A stretch of DNA of 64,000 nt from a bacterium (lineage in GTDB: Bacteria > CSSED10-310 > JAFGSJ01). Both the position numbers and the translations under genes were made by a program. Location: NCBI GenBank assembly GCA_016934675.1, contig JAFGSJ010000124.1:1-64000 (forward strand), read 5' to 3'. Shown here piece after piece: positions 44,018 through 53,740 of the stretch (the first letter of the stretch is position 1; each line of letters begins with the position of its first letter). Under the pieces are notes generated by a model, which was not told the origin of the DNA, searched no databases, and saw only the letters and a program-made list of their open reading frames with translations.

Positions 44018-44625
44018 ACCACACCCGCGTTCATCTCTCAGCCCCAGACCACTCAATACATTCTCTCTGCTTTATCTGTGAAATCCCTTCGGCCAGTTCC
44101 TTTCAGCTTCTCTCAAGACAGGCAGGACGGGCTGCGTAATCTGCGGTTCGAATCCCGCTCGCTTTTTGTCCTGCTTTTGTTTCCCCCGGAAACTGAACTG
44201 CGGTTCGATATAGGTGAATTGTTTCGGACCACATGGTTTATTCAAATTCATGTTCTAGTCTGGATTTCTCACCAGAAAAATATCTAGATCGAAATCCACT
44301 TTTGTCACAACGAGTTGTGGCAAAAGTTTCGATTCGGGAAAAAACACCTCGCTCCCTTCGGCAAGCTCAGGACGCGGCAAGATGAGCCCGGGGCAGTCCT
44401 GAGCGATCCTGAGCAAACGAAGTGAGCCGAAGGGGAGTCGAAGCCTGAAGGGCGAATTTCTCAGATTTCTTTGTGAGAAATTCGGGCTAGCGAGCTCGAC
44501 CACAAGAGTGAATGGAACAAACGCGTCTAAAAAAGTGGCAGTGCCGACAATCAGACGTGATTTTATCGACAATTAGACGATAAATAACTTGCAATTGGAC
44601 GGCTGAGGTGTTATCACTAGTCATC
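44018..44625. other. Gene-free stretch at the accessory-region boundary
   Basis: It contains a further T-arm-like fragment (GGTTCGAATCC at about 44144-44154) between GCAGGAC/GTCCTGC arms, and the left copy of the large repeat described next. No gene is supported. Confidence 0.5.
44261..44489 (+). repeat. Large direct repeat, left copy
   Basis: About 229 bp, imperfectly repeated at 45886-46131, framing the ATPase gene. It holds the widespread CAAGCTCAGGAC / CCTGAGC type repeat core, a hairpin at 44299-44326 (CTTTTGTCACAAC with GTTGTGGCAAAAG) and a second hairpin GAATTTCTCA/TGAGAAATTC (44454-44463 with 44474-44483). Confidence 0.85.
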
Positions 44626-45870
44626 ATGAGTGATGAAGCCCTCTATCCCCGTTTTCTTCAGCCCCGTATCGTGGAAGCCTTGGCGGATTCCCCGGTTGTC
44701 TTGATCCACGGACCACGGCAAAGCGGAAAGACCACACTAGCCCGGCTTGTGGGTGATGAGGCGGGATATACCTATTTCACCTTTGACGATGACGTTCAAC
44801 GGGCAGCGGCACAAGCGGACCCGGTTGGTTTTGTGGCTGATTTGCCGGAACGGGCGGTCCTGGACGAGGTGCAACGTGTCCCTGAACTCTTTACGTCGCT
44901 CAAGTCGGTTGTTGATGCCCAGCGGAAACCCGGTCGGTTTATCCTGACAGGATCAGCTAATGTATTGCTTGTCCCCAGGCTGGCAGATTCGCTTGCCGGT
45001 CGGATTGAGATTCTTAGACTTCACTCCTTGTCGCAGGCGGAGATGGTCCGCCAAAGGCCTGATTTTCTAGATTGTTTGTTCGCAGCACGCTTCAAGAATA
45101 AGCCCTTCGGACATCGTCTGGGAAAAGCCCTCACAGCCCGGTTGGTCAGTGGCGGTTTTCCGCCGGCGGTGGCGCGGGCCAGTCATCATCGTCAGGCCGC
45201 GTGGTATCGGGATTATGGTGATACACTCATTCAGCGCGATATTCGTGATTTGTCTCGTATTGCCGCATTAGATGCGTTGCCCCATCTTTTAGCCGCTGCT
45301 GCGGGACAGACGGCCTGTCTGTTGAATGTTTCCAAACTCGCGGGTCCATTTCAGATCAGTCGTCAAACCATTCGCGAGTATCTGACGCTGCTGTCGAGAA
45401 TTTTCCTGCTGGATGAATTGCCCCCGTGGCACAGCAATCGGCTGAAACGATTAGTGAAAACGTCCAAGTTGCATCTGGGCGACACTGGATTAGCCTGCGC
45501 TCTGCTGGGATTGAACGGGGATTCTGTGTGGGCGGATCGCTTGTTGTTGGGGCGGCTCCTGGAAACGTTCGTCTATCAAGAGTTACGACGGCATGCCAGT
45601 TGGCGGGAAGAAGCGATAATCTTCAGCCACTTCCGCGATAAGGACCAAGTCGAAGTGGATCTTGTGCTGGAATCGGGAGGGCGGCTAGCCGGCGTCGAGG
45701 TAAAGGCGGCTGCGACCGTGACCCACAAGGATTTCAAGGGTCTGCGGAAACTGAAAGACGCGGTGCCTCATTTTGTGGCCGGAATAGTATTGTACGATGG
45801 TGACACCATGGCTCGATTTGGAGACCGTCTCTATGCCGTGCCCCTCACGCGGTTATGGGAAAACGATTGA
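44626..45870 (+). CDS. AAA_14/DUF4143 ATPase
   Basis: 414 residues. The N-terminal P-loop ATPase has Walker A HGPRQSGKTT (about 28-37) and a Walker B-like AVLDEVQRVPELF. The C-terminal DUF4143 domain (about 200-370) ends with a restriction-enzyme-like strand pair VEVDLVLE and GVEVKAAA. This family is very common in prokaryotes, often in variable regions, and its function is unsettled. I chose ATG 44626; the upstream GTG at 44608 lies too close to GAGG. Large direct repeats frame the gene on both sides, so the gene plus one repeat could move or be lost as a unit. Confidence 0.88.
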   Translation: MSDEALYPRFLQPRIVEALADSPVVLIHGPRQSGKTTLARLVGDEAGYTYFTFDDDVQRAAAQADPVGFVADLPERAVLDEVQRVPELFTSLKSVVDAQRKPGRFILTGSANVLLVPRLADSLAGRIEILRLHSLSQAEMVRQRPDFLDCLFAARFKNKPFGHRLGKALTARLVSGGFPPAVARASHHRQAAWYRDYGDTLIQRDIRDLSRIAALDALPHLLAAAAGQTACLLNVSKLAGPFQISRQTIREYLTLLSRIFLLDELPPWHSNRLKRLVKTSKLHLGDTGLACALLGLNGDSVWADRLLLGRLLETFVYQELRRHASWREEAIIFSHFRDKDQVEVDLVLESGGRLAGVEVKAAATVTHKDFKGLRKLKDAVPHFVAGIVLYDGDTMARFGDRLYAVPLTRLWEND

Positions 45871-45885
45871 CCCCATACACTAACC

Positions 45886-46131
45886 CGGATTTCTTACCAG
45901 AATTTGGTGACGGTTCGACATCCGCTTTTACCATAACTAGTTATGGCAAAAGTTTCGACTCGGTCTAAATACACCTCGCTCCCCTCGACAAGCTCAGGAC
46001 GTGGCAAGGTTAGCCCGGGTCAGTCCTGCCGTGTCCTGAGCGGAGTCAAAGGGAGCAAACGAAGTGAGCCGAAGGGGAGTCGAAGCCTGGAGGGTGAATT
46101 TCTCATCCAAGGTGGTGAGAAATTCGGGCTA
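45886..46131 (+). repeat. Large direct repeat, right copy
   Basis: About 246 bp, starting 15 bp after the ATPase stop. It matches the left copy throughout, with small insertions around 46030-46060. Its first hairpin (45925-45952: CTTTTACCATAAC with GTTATGGCAAAAG) keeps pairing through a paired change (C-G to T-A) relative to the left copy. The second hairpin is 46096-46105 with 46116-46125. Confidence 0.85.
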
Positions 46132-46417
46132 AAAATAGCGTGTGAGAGAGTATGCTATTCCGGATGTGCCCCACAGGAGATCATGAGTTACATCTTCATA
46201 ACTACTGATCACCGCTTGATCACTTTGAGCAGGTTCAAGTCGACTGTTGACTTATTAGGGAGAGAAAGGGTCCAGTAACGATCAAAAGAGTAAGATTCTT
46301 AATCGTCTTCTCCAACAGTCAACCGGAGACTCGACCCCTTATTCAACGCTATTCAAGCCATACCCAATATAACAAGAGCAATTTTCGATTAACAGTGCTA
46401 CCGCTCTCATTCAATTG

Positions 46418-46939
46418 TCAGTAGACCATTAGTTCACCTTCCGGCCAGTCGCCTTCCCAGCCACAGGGGAAATGACCGGCTTCGTATACCGTGAGCAATT
46501 CCAAAAAAAAGAAAACCTTGTGGCCACTGCCAAAATAAGCATTCTCCATCAAAGCCGCGAGCAGGTCCCATGAAACACAATGCTCGATCGCTCCATCCAA
46601 ACCATGCTCTTCAAGAAATGTCCGGATGTGCCCATCAACGAGAGGATTGATAACCGAACTCTTGAAGCCAGTCACGAGATCATTCCACTTTTGGTAATTC
46701 GTTCGATCATTGTGGTGCAACCAGATCGTCAATTGATTTTGGGCCTCCAATTGAACATTTTCCCACAGTTCTGACCGACAGGAACGTTGCGCCTGCGCCC
46801 ATGACGAGACAGGCTGAATCGGCATGGATACCTCGCCCGTGAAGCTTTTCCCACACGCACTGAACCAATCCACATTTTTGATACGCTGGGCGACATCGCT
46901 CGGATTATAATTGAATTTTGAAATATAACCCTTGGACAT
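46418..46939 (-). CDS. Unrecognised small soluble protein (immunity-like context)
   Basis: 173 residues, acidic, rich in Trp and aromatic residues, without export signal or membrane segment. The N-terminus describes a DVAQRIKNVDWFSACG segment; the end is GWEGDWPEGELMVY. I do not recognise the family. It starts 28 bp after a SUKH-family gene on the same strand, and its size and composition match bacterial immunity proteins. This reading rests on context. Confidence 0.6.
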   Translation of the reverse strand: MSKGYISKFNYNPSDVAQRIKNVDWFSACGKSFTGEVSMPIQPVSSWAQAQRSCRSELWENVQLEAQNQLTIWLHHNDRTNYQKWNDLVTGFKSSVINPLVDGHIRTFLEEHGLDGAIEHCVSWDLLAALMENAYFGSGHKVFFFLELLTVYEAGHFPCGWEGDWPEGELMVY

Positions 46940-46967
46940 ACTTGAGGCCGCCTCAATTGCTAGTTTT

Positions 46968-47435
46968 CTAAAGTCCCTTCAGGTGATCCAAATACCAAGA
47001 AAGGAATTCATTAAATGAGGGAGACAATTCATCAACTTCCACAAAATCATGATCGAAGAATACGACGGGCGAATCATCGGATGGCACAGAATTGCGTAGG
47101 AATCCGAACATGTTACCCATGCAATCCGAAGCGAATCCAATAACGTCGGTCGGCATTCCAGCTGACCAGTACATTTTTGTGCCCTCGATAACGTCCATTG
47201 GCTTCAGAAACTCCTGAAGATCTGGATGATCCATCTGATCGTCCGCAATTTCGTCTAAAATCGAAGGCGTGAAGACTACACCGTGGCGCATCATAAATTG
47301 GCGATAAGCTGCGGGCAACCGAGTGTTCAGGACTTCGTCAATTTTATCCAATTCCTTTTCGTTCACAAGTCTCCCAGGTTGGCCGTAATGGAAGCGAGAG
47401 ACAAACTCATCAAAGATTTCGGTGCGTGAGCGCAT
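46968..47435 (-). CDS. SMI1/KNR4 (SUKH) family protein
   Basis: 155 residues. The SUKH fold is indicated by the early LPAAYRQFMMRHG block (about 38-50), followed by the GFASDCMGNMFGF and VVFFDHDF strands and a closing helix SFNEFLSWYLDHL. SUKH proteins are the commonest immunity proteins of bacterial polymorphic-toxin systems, acting in the cytoplasm by binding a cognate toxin domain. No toxin gene is next to it. ATG 47435 was preferred to a TTG three codons upstream; no clear ribosome site is seen. A 277-bp gap without features separates it from the next gene. Confidence 0.8.
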   Translation of the reverse strand: MRSRTEIFDEFVSRFHYGQPGRLVNEKELDKIDEVLNTRLPAAYRQFMMRHGVVFTPSILDEIADDQMDHPDLQEFLKPMDVIEGTKMYWSAGMPTDVIGFASDCMGNMFGFLRNSVPSDDSPVVFFDHDFVEVDELSPSFNEFLSWYLDHLKGL

Positions 47436-47720
47436 ATTAGCCAATCGTATCGAAATAATGTACTCCCAAACACTGAAAAATCACAAGCACCTGTTTTGCT
47501 TTAATCAAGTCATTGAAACCTGACAATCGCAAGACAGGTCTTCAAGCTTGATATCATTCTTACTTGAAAGAATGTATTGAGTCAATAAAAATGAAGTTTA
47601 GAGTCTTGCATAAGAGAGCTGGTTCTGACTTCTTCGCTCAGACTTGATTTCCACCAGATCGACAAATTTGGGAACGATTTCGAGCGGAATCAGTACATTA
47701 GACAGAGGGCTGACTCTCGC

Positions 47721-48134
47721 TTACTCTTCATCCATTTGGGTGATGACTCGATCACGCCACTCGGTAAACTTACGCCAGCTTGATGAGGGGTCTGCTTCTT
47801 GATCAATCAGATCCCCGGCCTGATTGTCGAAGATAACCCAACCATGGGCTCGACACACTGCGAAAAGAACCGGAATCGGATCACCATCCCCAACGATGCG
47901 GACACCGATAGAATCAACGGTTTCTTCATCACGGACATGGAACTCGATGGCATAATCCAGGGTTTCGAAAATCCCATAGCCAGCTGCATCCCACACCACA
48001 TCCGCGAGCACTGAAGAGATCATTGATTTCGCCTGCGATGATGAACCGATGGGCTGTGGGTGCCAGTCTTGTGCAACGTGCTGAAGCGATCGCGGCACCC
48101 CTTCCCCATTGAATATGAATGCGTCCCAGCTCAT
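47721..48134 (-). CDS. Small conserved protein of the MSWDxF type
   Basis: 137 residues, cytoplasmic. It opens with MSWDAFIFN and has the blocks WHPQPIGS, YAIEFHVRDEETVDSIGVRI, a hydrophobic helix VLFAVCRAHGW and an end WRKFTEWRD. This resembles a widespread family of small uncharacterised proteins often found as stand-alone immunity-like genes. Its ATG overlaps the upstream stop (ATGA), so it is coupled to the next gene. Confidence 0.65.
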   Translation of the reverse strand: MSWDAFIFNGEGVPRSLQHVAQDWHPQPIGSSSQAKSMISSVLADVVWDAAGYGIFETLDYAIEFHVRDEETVDSIGVRIVGDGDPIPVLFAVCRAHGWVIFDNQAGDLIDQEADPSSSWRKFTEWRDRVITQMDEE

Positions 48135-49276
48135 GGTTTCCCCGGTTCCGTATTGGGTTTTGCAATCTGCTCAATCCATGCGCTGGGATAAGGAGCGAGA
48201 AGGAAATCTCGATTAGAGAATCCAGCCTCATCAGAATGAAATGGCGTGAACCATGTATCCCATTCGTTCATCCAGTTTGGGAATGAGCGCACAAAATCAT
48301 AATTGCTCTCTTTGATCGCTTTAAGGAGGCAGGAGTCTGTGCATTGATCTTCAGGTGAAGTGCCCAACCACTTAGGATCGGTATAATTTTTCACCTTGCC
48401 CATGCAGTCCAGCGCTTCGTCTGTAGAGCCTTGCATGAACACAGTGGCTGCACGCATTTTCCAAACTTTGCGCAACCAACTAGAGTCCTGGTCGTGTTTA
48501 GCCAACATCTTGTCGCACAGAGCCAGGGCCAGATCATATTCCCCCTCCATAAAGGCGTAAGTGGCTCCATTATAGCCCAAGTAGAACTTGTTGCCATCCG
48601 AATTAAATGTTTCCACAAAAGGCTGTTGTAATGATTGTCGAAGAGCATCCAGTGCTGCTTTGACATGACCTTCGCGCATATTGAAGAGAAAGAGATAAAT
48701 GAAATTCGGGAAGCTGGCGTGAGCGTTCACCCACGCTCGGAACTCAACTTCCGCGACATTCGATTCGTTCAATCGTGAGCGAACATGGGCTAGAGTTGAA
48801 TGGGGCAGCCAATAGTCAGGCCGAGCAAGTGCCCACTGCTCACAGGTCAACTTCACCTCGGCAAGGTGGCCGTATCTCAGGAACATTTGCATCTCACCCT
48901 TATACGCCAAATCGTCGTGTGGGTGGGCTTCAATTCGACGATCGTACCCGGTGCTTACAAGCTCAATAATTTGATTGCGTTCAAGTCGATCGGATGGTGT
49001 CAAAGCCACTTCAGTCAGGCGACAGTCTCTTCCATCTTCTGAATATGTGAATAGCACCCAGATATTTGAATCCGGACTTGATTTTTCATCGTCACGCCCA
49101 AGCTTGTAACCAAAATGATGGAAACCACCTCCCATTTCGATAATGGCATAGTCTGATGAGACTTGTGCTCTGGCATGGCCAAGGTCAGCAATTTCATTGG
49201 GAAGCCAGGCATTGCTCAGGATTTCCGGAAGCAGAGCTGGATCCGACTGACAGTAAAGGGCAAGTCGATCTGCCAC
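48131..49276 (-). CDS. Unrecognised protein with TPR-like helical region
   Basis: 381 residues, GTG start, no export signal. The N-terminal about 130 residues are mixed alpha/beta (YAIIEMGGGFHHFGYKLG). The middle (about 140-330) looks like degenerate TPR helices (YNGATYAFMEGEYDLALALCDKML). The end is Trp/Phe-rich. No named family is recognised. It overlaps the following small gene by 4 nt (ATGA), so the two products are probably made in step. Confidence 0.6.
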   Translation of the reverse strand: MADRLALYCQSDPALLPEILSNAWLPNEIADLGHARAQVSSDYAIIEMGGGFHHFGYKLGRDDEKSSPDSNIWVLFTYSEDGRDCRLTEVALTPSDRLERNQIIELVSTGYDRRIEAHPHDDLAYKGEMQMFLRYGHLAEVKLTCEQWALARPDYWLPHSTLAHVRSRLNESNVAEVEFRAWVNAHASFPNFIYLFLFNMREGHVKAALDALRQSLQQPFVETFNSDGNKFYLGYNGATYAFMEGEYDLALALCDKMLAKHDQDSSWLRKVWKMRAATVFMQGSTDEALDCMGKVKNYTDPKWLGTSPEDQCTDSCLLKAIKESNYDFVRSFPNWMNEWDTWFTPFHSDEAGFSNRDFLLAPYPSAWIEQIAKPNTEPGKP

Positions 49277-49309
49277 GGGCTGATATATCTCGGGAGATTT
49301 CAGTTTGGC

Positions 49310-49507
49310 TTAGCGACGGGTGATGTCTATTATGCTGACGATCATGGTCAGTATCGACCAGCTGATTGGATTGAACACAAGTACAGCCGCTATGCCCAGG
49401 ATTATAATCAAACCAATATGCGTTTTTCCGTTCGTCATTTTTGATTCCAATATCCGTCCGCGATTATTGGTCCAGCGCAGGCCGAAAGCTGTTTCGTTCT
49501 CCCCCAT
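49310..49507 (-). CDS. Possible small membrane protein
   Basis: 65 residues with one membrane helix (about 31-55, IGLIIILGIAAVLVFNP) after a polar N-terminus. The start is an ATG without a visible ribosome site; an internal ATG would leave 42 residues. The segment ETAFGLRWTNNRGRI looks like genuine coding sequence, but this is uncertain. Confidence 0.4.
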   Translation of the reverse strand: MGENETAFGLRWTNNRGRILESKMTNGKTHIGLIIILGIAAVLVFNPISWSILTMIVSIIDITRR

Positions 49508-49672
49508 TTCAAGTACTAATAATCAATGTGCTCGGTACAGCACCATCCACGTATCCAGTCAGACTATTACTTTCTTATTGTATTATAGCGGGAGTATTTG
49601 TCCGGACAATAACCGCTCCAAGTTGGTCTATCGGTCGAGATGTGGAACCTTGACATTTCATAGATACTCTCA

Positions 49673-50191
49673 TCATATTTGATTTAATGCTGCCAGAAAG
49701 TCAGCCCGATTATGGTCGATGAATTCCTCTGCAGCCTCGAAGACAATCTGAAAGTCGATTTGATGAGCCAATTCGCTTATTTCAGTACTGACTTGTTCCC
49801 ATTTAGCACCATGCAACTGAAGAAACGTGGTAATAGTATATGGCTCAAGCCCCTGACGCTCGAGCTGAATTGCCTCGTGGGTCATGCCTGCAGAGTTGGC
49901 TGCTTTCAGGATTGTGGTGAGAGTCTCAGCAGCTTCCTTGCATCCAAGGATGTTCAAGGCGTCCACAGTAAGGGCACCGTAACGACCCGTACTATTGCCG
50001 ATGAAATCATTGATGCCATTCATCGACAGCTCAGTCTCGAAGTCAATCACGAGCATCAGAACCACCACTGGATTTGAAAGGTCGGTGATTCGATCATCTT
50101 CGCGTATAAGTGCTAAAGGGGGTTCATAAATCTTAACTGAAAATTCGTCGAGAATCTCAGCTGCATTCATACGCTCTACCTGACCAGGCAT
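49673..50191 (-). CDS. DUF4375 (DMP19-like) family protein
   Basis: 172 residues. The family core LVIDFETELSMNGINDFIGN, then TGRYG, then ALNILGCKEAAETL, is clear at about 47-95. DUF4375 proteins are small helical cytoplasmic proteins, some listed among immunity-type families and DNA-mimic-like relatives; the role here is unknown. GAGGA lies about 8 nt before the ATG at 50191. It stands in the array of immunity-like genes. Confidence 0.75.
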   Translation of the reverse strand: MPGQVERMNAAEILDEFSVKIYEPPLALIREDDRITDLSNPVVVLMLVIDFETELSMNGINDFIGNSTGRYGALTVDALNILGCKEAAETLTTILKAANSAGMTHEAIQLERQGLEPYTITTFLQLHGAKWEQVSTEISELAHQIDFQIVFEAAEEFIDHNRADFLAALNQI

Positions 50192-50511
50192 TTCAGTTTT
50201 TCCTCAGCGAACTATAAAGGCGATTTACTCGTTTGTAAGCCTCAACCTCTTATCTTCCTCAAGGCGCGGTAACCTTGGTTAGAATAACTTTTACCCTGAC
50301 GGCAGTCCTTTGTCAAGAATTGGGAGCTTAAGAGCGAGAACAGTGGTCACGGAATAAATCTCAGTGTGGAACAAAAGTGCGAATCAAGCGGATGTGGATT
50401 GATCTGGGCGGAAATTTTGGTTCTACTCAAACGAATTTGTTTTCCCAAAGCTGACACACCACGGGGTGGACGTCTGACTTTGACTGTCCCCAAACTATCC
50501 TTCCAGGTTGA
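50192..50511. other. Gene-free spacer
   Basis: About 320 bp with no gene, promoter or repeat that I can support. A GTCTGAC...GACTGTCCCC segment near 50471-50490 recalls the repeat tail at 676-689 but is degenerate. Confidence 0.4.
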
Positions 50512-50925
50512 TTAAGAGTCCAGTTTGGATTTCTCTTGTAGGAGTGTATCTACCACTCTGCCAGTCCTGCCATAAAAGAGGTACATCAGAGCGGGCACAG
50601 CAAAAACGAAAAAACCGCAGATAGCGTTGAATAAGTTGCTGTCTGATCGGGGTTGACCAAAACCCAAAGGTTCACCACGGAGCCAGCCTACAAACTCAAT
50701 TGCTACGTAAGCAGAATAGCCTATGAAGATCACTGCCGCGACAGGTCTGAGTGCCCAGGCAAAACGTCTGGGATTGGCCAGTCCGATCGTAGCGAAAACG
50801 AGAGTCATACAGATGACATACATCACCACTCGCCCGCTCCAAGTAGGTGGATCTGTCCAAAAAGGTAACCCTATCGCCGTTGCAAGCATAATAGGTGCTA
50901 GCACCCAGAAGTACCATCTGTTCAT
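50512..50925 (-). CDS. Small integral membrane protein
   Basis: 137 residues with four predicted membrane helices (about 6-24, 31-50, 58-80, 98-120) and a charged C-terminal tail. No family recognised. Its position between immunity-like genes would suit a membrane-type immunity protein against a pore-forming toxin, but nothing in the sequence proves it. No ribosome site is visible before the ATG. Confidence 0.6.
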   Translation of the reverse strand: MNRWYFWVLAPIMLATAIGLPFWTDPPTWSGRVVMYVICMTLVFATIGLANPRRFAWALRPVAAVIFIGYSAYVAIEFVGWLRGEPLGFGQPRSDSNLFNAICGFFVFAVPALMYLFYGRTGRVVDTLLQEKSKLDS

Positions 50926-50954
50926 GATTATAATAGCCTATCGTGCCTTGATCA

Positions 50955-53342
50955 TTACCTGGGACGCAGAGTGGATTGTGGAAGATTGTTTTCGTTTAAC
51001 CTCTTAACTGCAATATCTGGAAATAGTTCGGTAAAAATATCTTTCTTGTCTTGGTACCATTTCTCAAAAGACTTTCTGTCTGGTCCTTTGGCCTCTTTGG
51101 CTTCATCGAAAATCCTTTGCATGCATTCAAGGAGCAGCTGCTCTGTCTCTGATTTTTTACCCTGATGAAACCATATCCTGGCGAGAAGACCAGTGCCGTC
51201 AAATCTTTCCCAGTTTTGGTAGTTTGATTGCAACTTTAGAAAATAATGTTCCGCAGTCTGGTAATCACTTGCCTTGTATGCAGCAGTTCCGAGCTTATCG
51301 TAGCCGGTGTTGTGATCCCACCAAGGTCCCAGCAACGACACCAAAGACAAGACCTTCTCTTTCTTATCGGTCTTGATAAGGGCATCAACGTATTTATCAA
51401 ACATCTCCCCAATAGGCCTGAAAGTATCATAGCCATTCTTCTTCAACTCATCATTCCCCGCAGCGATGACATCAAGAAACTGATCGTAGACCCGAATGAT
51501 TACTTCATCCTCTGTAGTATCATGCAGGTGGGCATATGCTTTGGCGTATCGCGTGAGATGCTTTCCAAGTGGACTGCTGTAATCGGCAAGCAGACTTTTC
51601 TGTTCATGAGCATCACCCTTAATAACTCTATCCAGATAGTGTTCATATGCTTTCACGATATCCTCTGGTTTTTTCTCTGGTGCTTCCTTGGAGAGGTATT
51701 TCTTTCTGTCAGGGTTGTCATAAAATCCGAGTAACTGACGACCGATGTGGACCTTTGCTATTGTACCCGTAAGAGTGTCAGGGAGTTCGTCTTTGCCATA
51801 CCAACTGCTTCGATCTCCATCCAGAACTACCCAACCACTATTCCCATTAAGTGTTGCTGCTGCTACTGCGACAAGATTTTGAGGATATCTTAATTGCGGT
51901 GAGATCTCAACGATATGAACAATCTCGGGTGACAACAATTCATCACCATGCCACTGCTCAAGCATGGGTAGGTATACTTCGGGACTCTCTATATCCTTTT
52001 CTTTTATCAACCCCTCTCCTTCAAGCTCCCAACAGCAGTGGATTGCGTATCCATCCTCGGGCGGACGCTGAGTAAGGTTGTATGAAAAAAAACAGAAAGT
52101 TGTGCTTCCCACCAGACCCATTTCCACATCATCCTCTTCCAGCCCAGTATCATCATAGACCGTATACTTGATAAGCCATAGGTCTTTCTTCTGATACTCC
52201 GGCGGCCATTTGAGGGTCCTTTTATCAACAATCTCGAGCTTATCGGGAGGACGTCCCAGCTCATTAGGATGGGACAGCCAATGAGCAAACTCGGCCTTCG
52301 CGGCAAAATCAGGTTCCCTTGCTTCTGCAGGGATAGCATCAGTTCGACCGAGCTCCTCAAGATATTGACAGGCAGTAGCTGAGTGATTAGGCTCCAGACT
52401 AAACGCGATGAGGTTTCGAATTCCGGTTTCATTCCCGACTTTGGCTGCAGCCCATGCGGACTCCATTCGAACAGAAGGATCAGGATGATTCGAAGCAATG
52501 GCTAAGAGTCTTGACTGCTCTTTGCTGTTAATGAATGGTAACGCTGCAGTGGCGCTATGTGCGTAGCTGAACTGTTCTGGGTCTTTTACAGTAAGCCATT
52601 GTTCAAGTCTCGCCCATCCTTCAGGTGAGTCGAATGGGTGTTTCAATGTGTTACCGGCAATAGCAGCTGTATTGGCTGCATCAAGGAGACTTACGGCAAT
52701 GAATCCAGGTGGTATTGGATTGGATAACTCCGTGAATAGTCTACCGGTATGAGGGTGTTTCTCATCAAATATACTTAGAATAACCGACCACATGTATTCT
52801 TCTGGACCGAGTGGTTTCCTCGCAGCTTCAATAATCCGGTCAGTCCCCTCAGGAGAACCATACATAGCCAGGACTTTCAGCGCGAATAGTAAAGTGTTCA
52901 TACACTCTTCTGATGGATTTTCGATGAGTTTATCATATACCCGAATGAGGGCAGGTATGCCCTGTGAATGCATCACTTCGAAAGCGGGTACTTCAGCACT
53001 TTCTACGTCTTGAAACAGACCGGTCAGGGCTCTGTATCTTTCTGTATTTAATTCATCATCGTGCAGATTATCAGGCAGTTGTTCCAAGGCGCGACAGATC
53101 GCCTTTGCATCTCCACGACTCCGTAGTGTGTAAGCGCCAAGTTTGTTGAGCTCATTGGACAAATCGCCCCCTTCATTCATGCCCCGTGAAATGGCTTTTG
53201 TCAGTGGACTTCCAAGCATTTCATTGTCTCCTGTCTTAATAAATAGGTTTTGTTCACAACCCAGATTAAGCAAAGATGCATAGCACCACAGCAAGACTAA
53301 CAACCACAAAGTGGGAGACCGGCCTATTTTCAGATATTCCAT
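50955..53342 (-). CDS. Large lipoprotein with HEAT-like and TPR-like repeats
   Basis: 795 residues. A type II signal peptide ends at LLNLGC (Cys29), so it is membrane-anchored outside the cytoplasm. HEAT-like helical pairs cover about 60-340 (LLAIASNHPDPSVRMESAWAAAKVG is typical). A mixed central region (about 370-560) with WLIKYTVYDDTG and a WVVLDGDRSSW strand follows, then TPR-like helices (about 590-780). AAAGGA precedes the ATG. Function unknown; it is the only exported large protein in the array, so it may be a surface or sensing partner. Confidence 0.65.
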   Translation of the reverse strand: MEYLKIGRSPTLWLLVLLWCYASLLNLGCEQNLFIKTGDNEMLGSPLTKAISRGMNEGGDLSNELNKLGAYTLRSRGDAKAICRALEQLPDNLHDDELNTERYRALTGLFQDVESAEVPAFEVMHSQGIPALIRVYDKLIENPSEECMNTLLFALKVLAMYGSPEGTDRIIEAARKPLGPEEYMWSVILSIFDEKHPHTGRLFTELSNPIPPGFIAVSLLDAANTAAIAGNTLKHPFDSPEGWARLEQWLTVKDPEQFSYAHSATAALPFINSKEQSRLLAIASNHPDPSVRMESAWAAAKVGNETGIRNLIAFSLEPNHSATACQYLEELGRTDAIPAEAREPDFAAKAEFAHWLSHPNELGRPPDKLEIVDKRTLKWPPEYQKKDLWLIKYTVYDDTGLEEDDVEMGLVGSTTFCFFSYNLTQRPPEDGYAIHCCWELEGEGLIKEKDIESPEVYLPMLEQWHGDELLSPEIVHIVEISPQLRYPQNLVAVAAATLNGNSGWVVLDGDRSSWYGKDELPDTLTGTIAKVHIGRQLLGFYDNPDRKKYLSKEAPEKKPEDIVKAYEHYLDRVIKGDAHEQKSLLADYSSPLGKHLTRYAKAYAHLHDTTEDEVIIRVYDQFLDVIAAGNDELKKNGYDTFRPIGEMFDKYVDALIKTDKKEKVLSLVSLLGPWWDHNTGYDKLGTAAYKASDYQTAEHYFLKLQSNYQNWERFDGTGLLARIWFHQGKKSETEQLLLECMQRIFDEAKEAKGPDRKSFEKWYQDKKDIFTELFPDIAVKRLNENNLPQSTLRPR

Positions 53343-53379
53343 CTGTTCAGTTCCTTTACCTTATATAGTTCAATGTTTG

Positions 53380-53700
53380 TCATCTCATTATAATGACCAT
53401 CAAAATGCCTGCACAGACTGGTAAAGCCAGCATTGGCACTAATGCATTCCTCTTTATAACTTCAAAGTATCGTTGAGCCCATGCTGGCGTTGCAATGCAG
53501 CATGCGAACTGCACTATAGCGTACTGAACAAGTAAGAAGAATAGACTGACAGCGAACGACTTCGTAAGCTTCAAAAGTAACGTCGTCTCCGGATACCACA
53601 TGTACATCATGGGGGTAACCGGGCCAAAGAACAGCAGGATAAAGGCTGACATAATACCATTAAGTATCCTGTCCGATTTTGCTGTCGATGTGAGATTCAT
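53380..53700 (-). CDS. Small integral membrane protein
   Basis: 106 residues with three hydrophobic helices (about 13-35, 45-70, 85-104). TAGGAG is just before the ATG. It lies 37 bp upstream of the lipoprotein gene and 40 bp downstream of a SUKH gene, probably one operon. Function unknown. Confidence 0.6.
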   Translation of the reverse strand: MNLTSTAKSDRILNGIMSAFILLFFGPVTPMMYMWYPETTLLLKLTKSFAVSLFFLLVQYAIVQFACCIATPAWAQRYFEVIKRNALVPMLALPVCAGILMVIIMR

Positions 53701-53740
53701 GCTCCTACCTTATGGTGTCACATGATCATTGCCCCAGTTG

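Noticed and set aside
44078-44287. 69-codon frame between the tRNA repeats and the large repeat
   Set aside because: It runs through tRNA-like debris and into the direct repeat, with no ribosome site.
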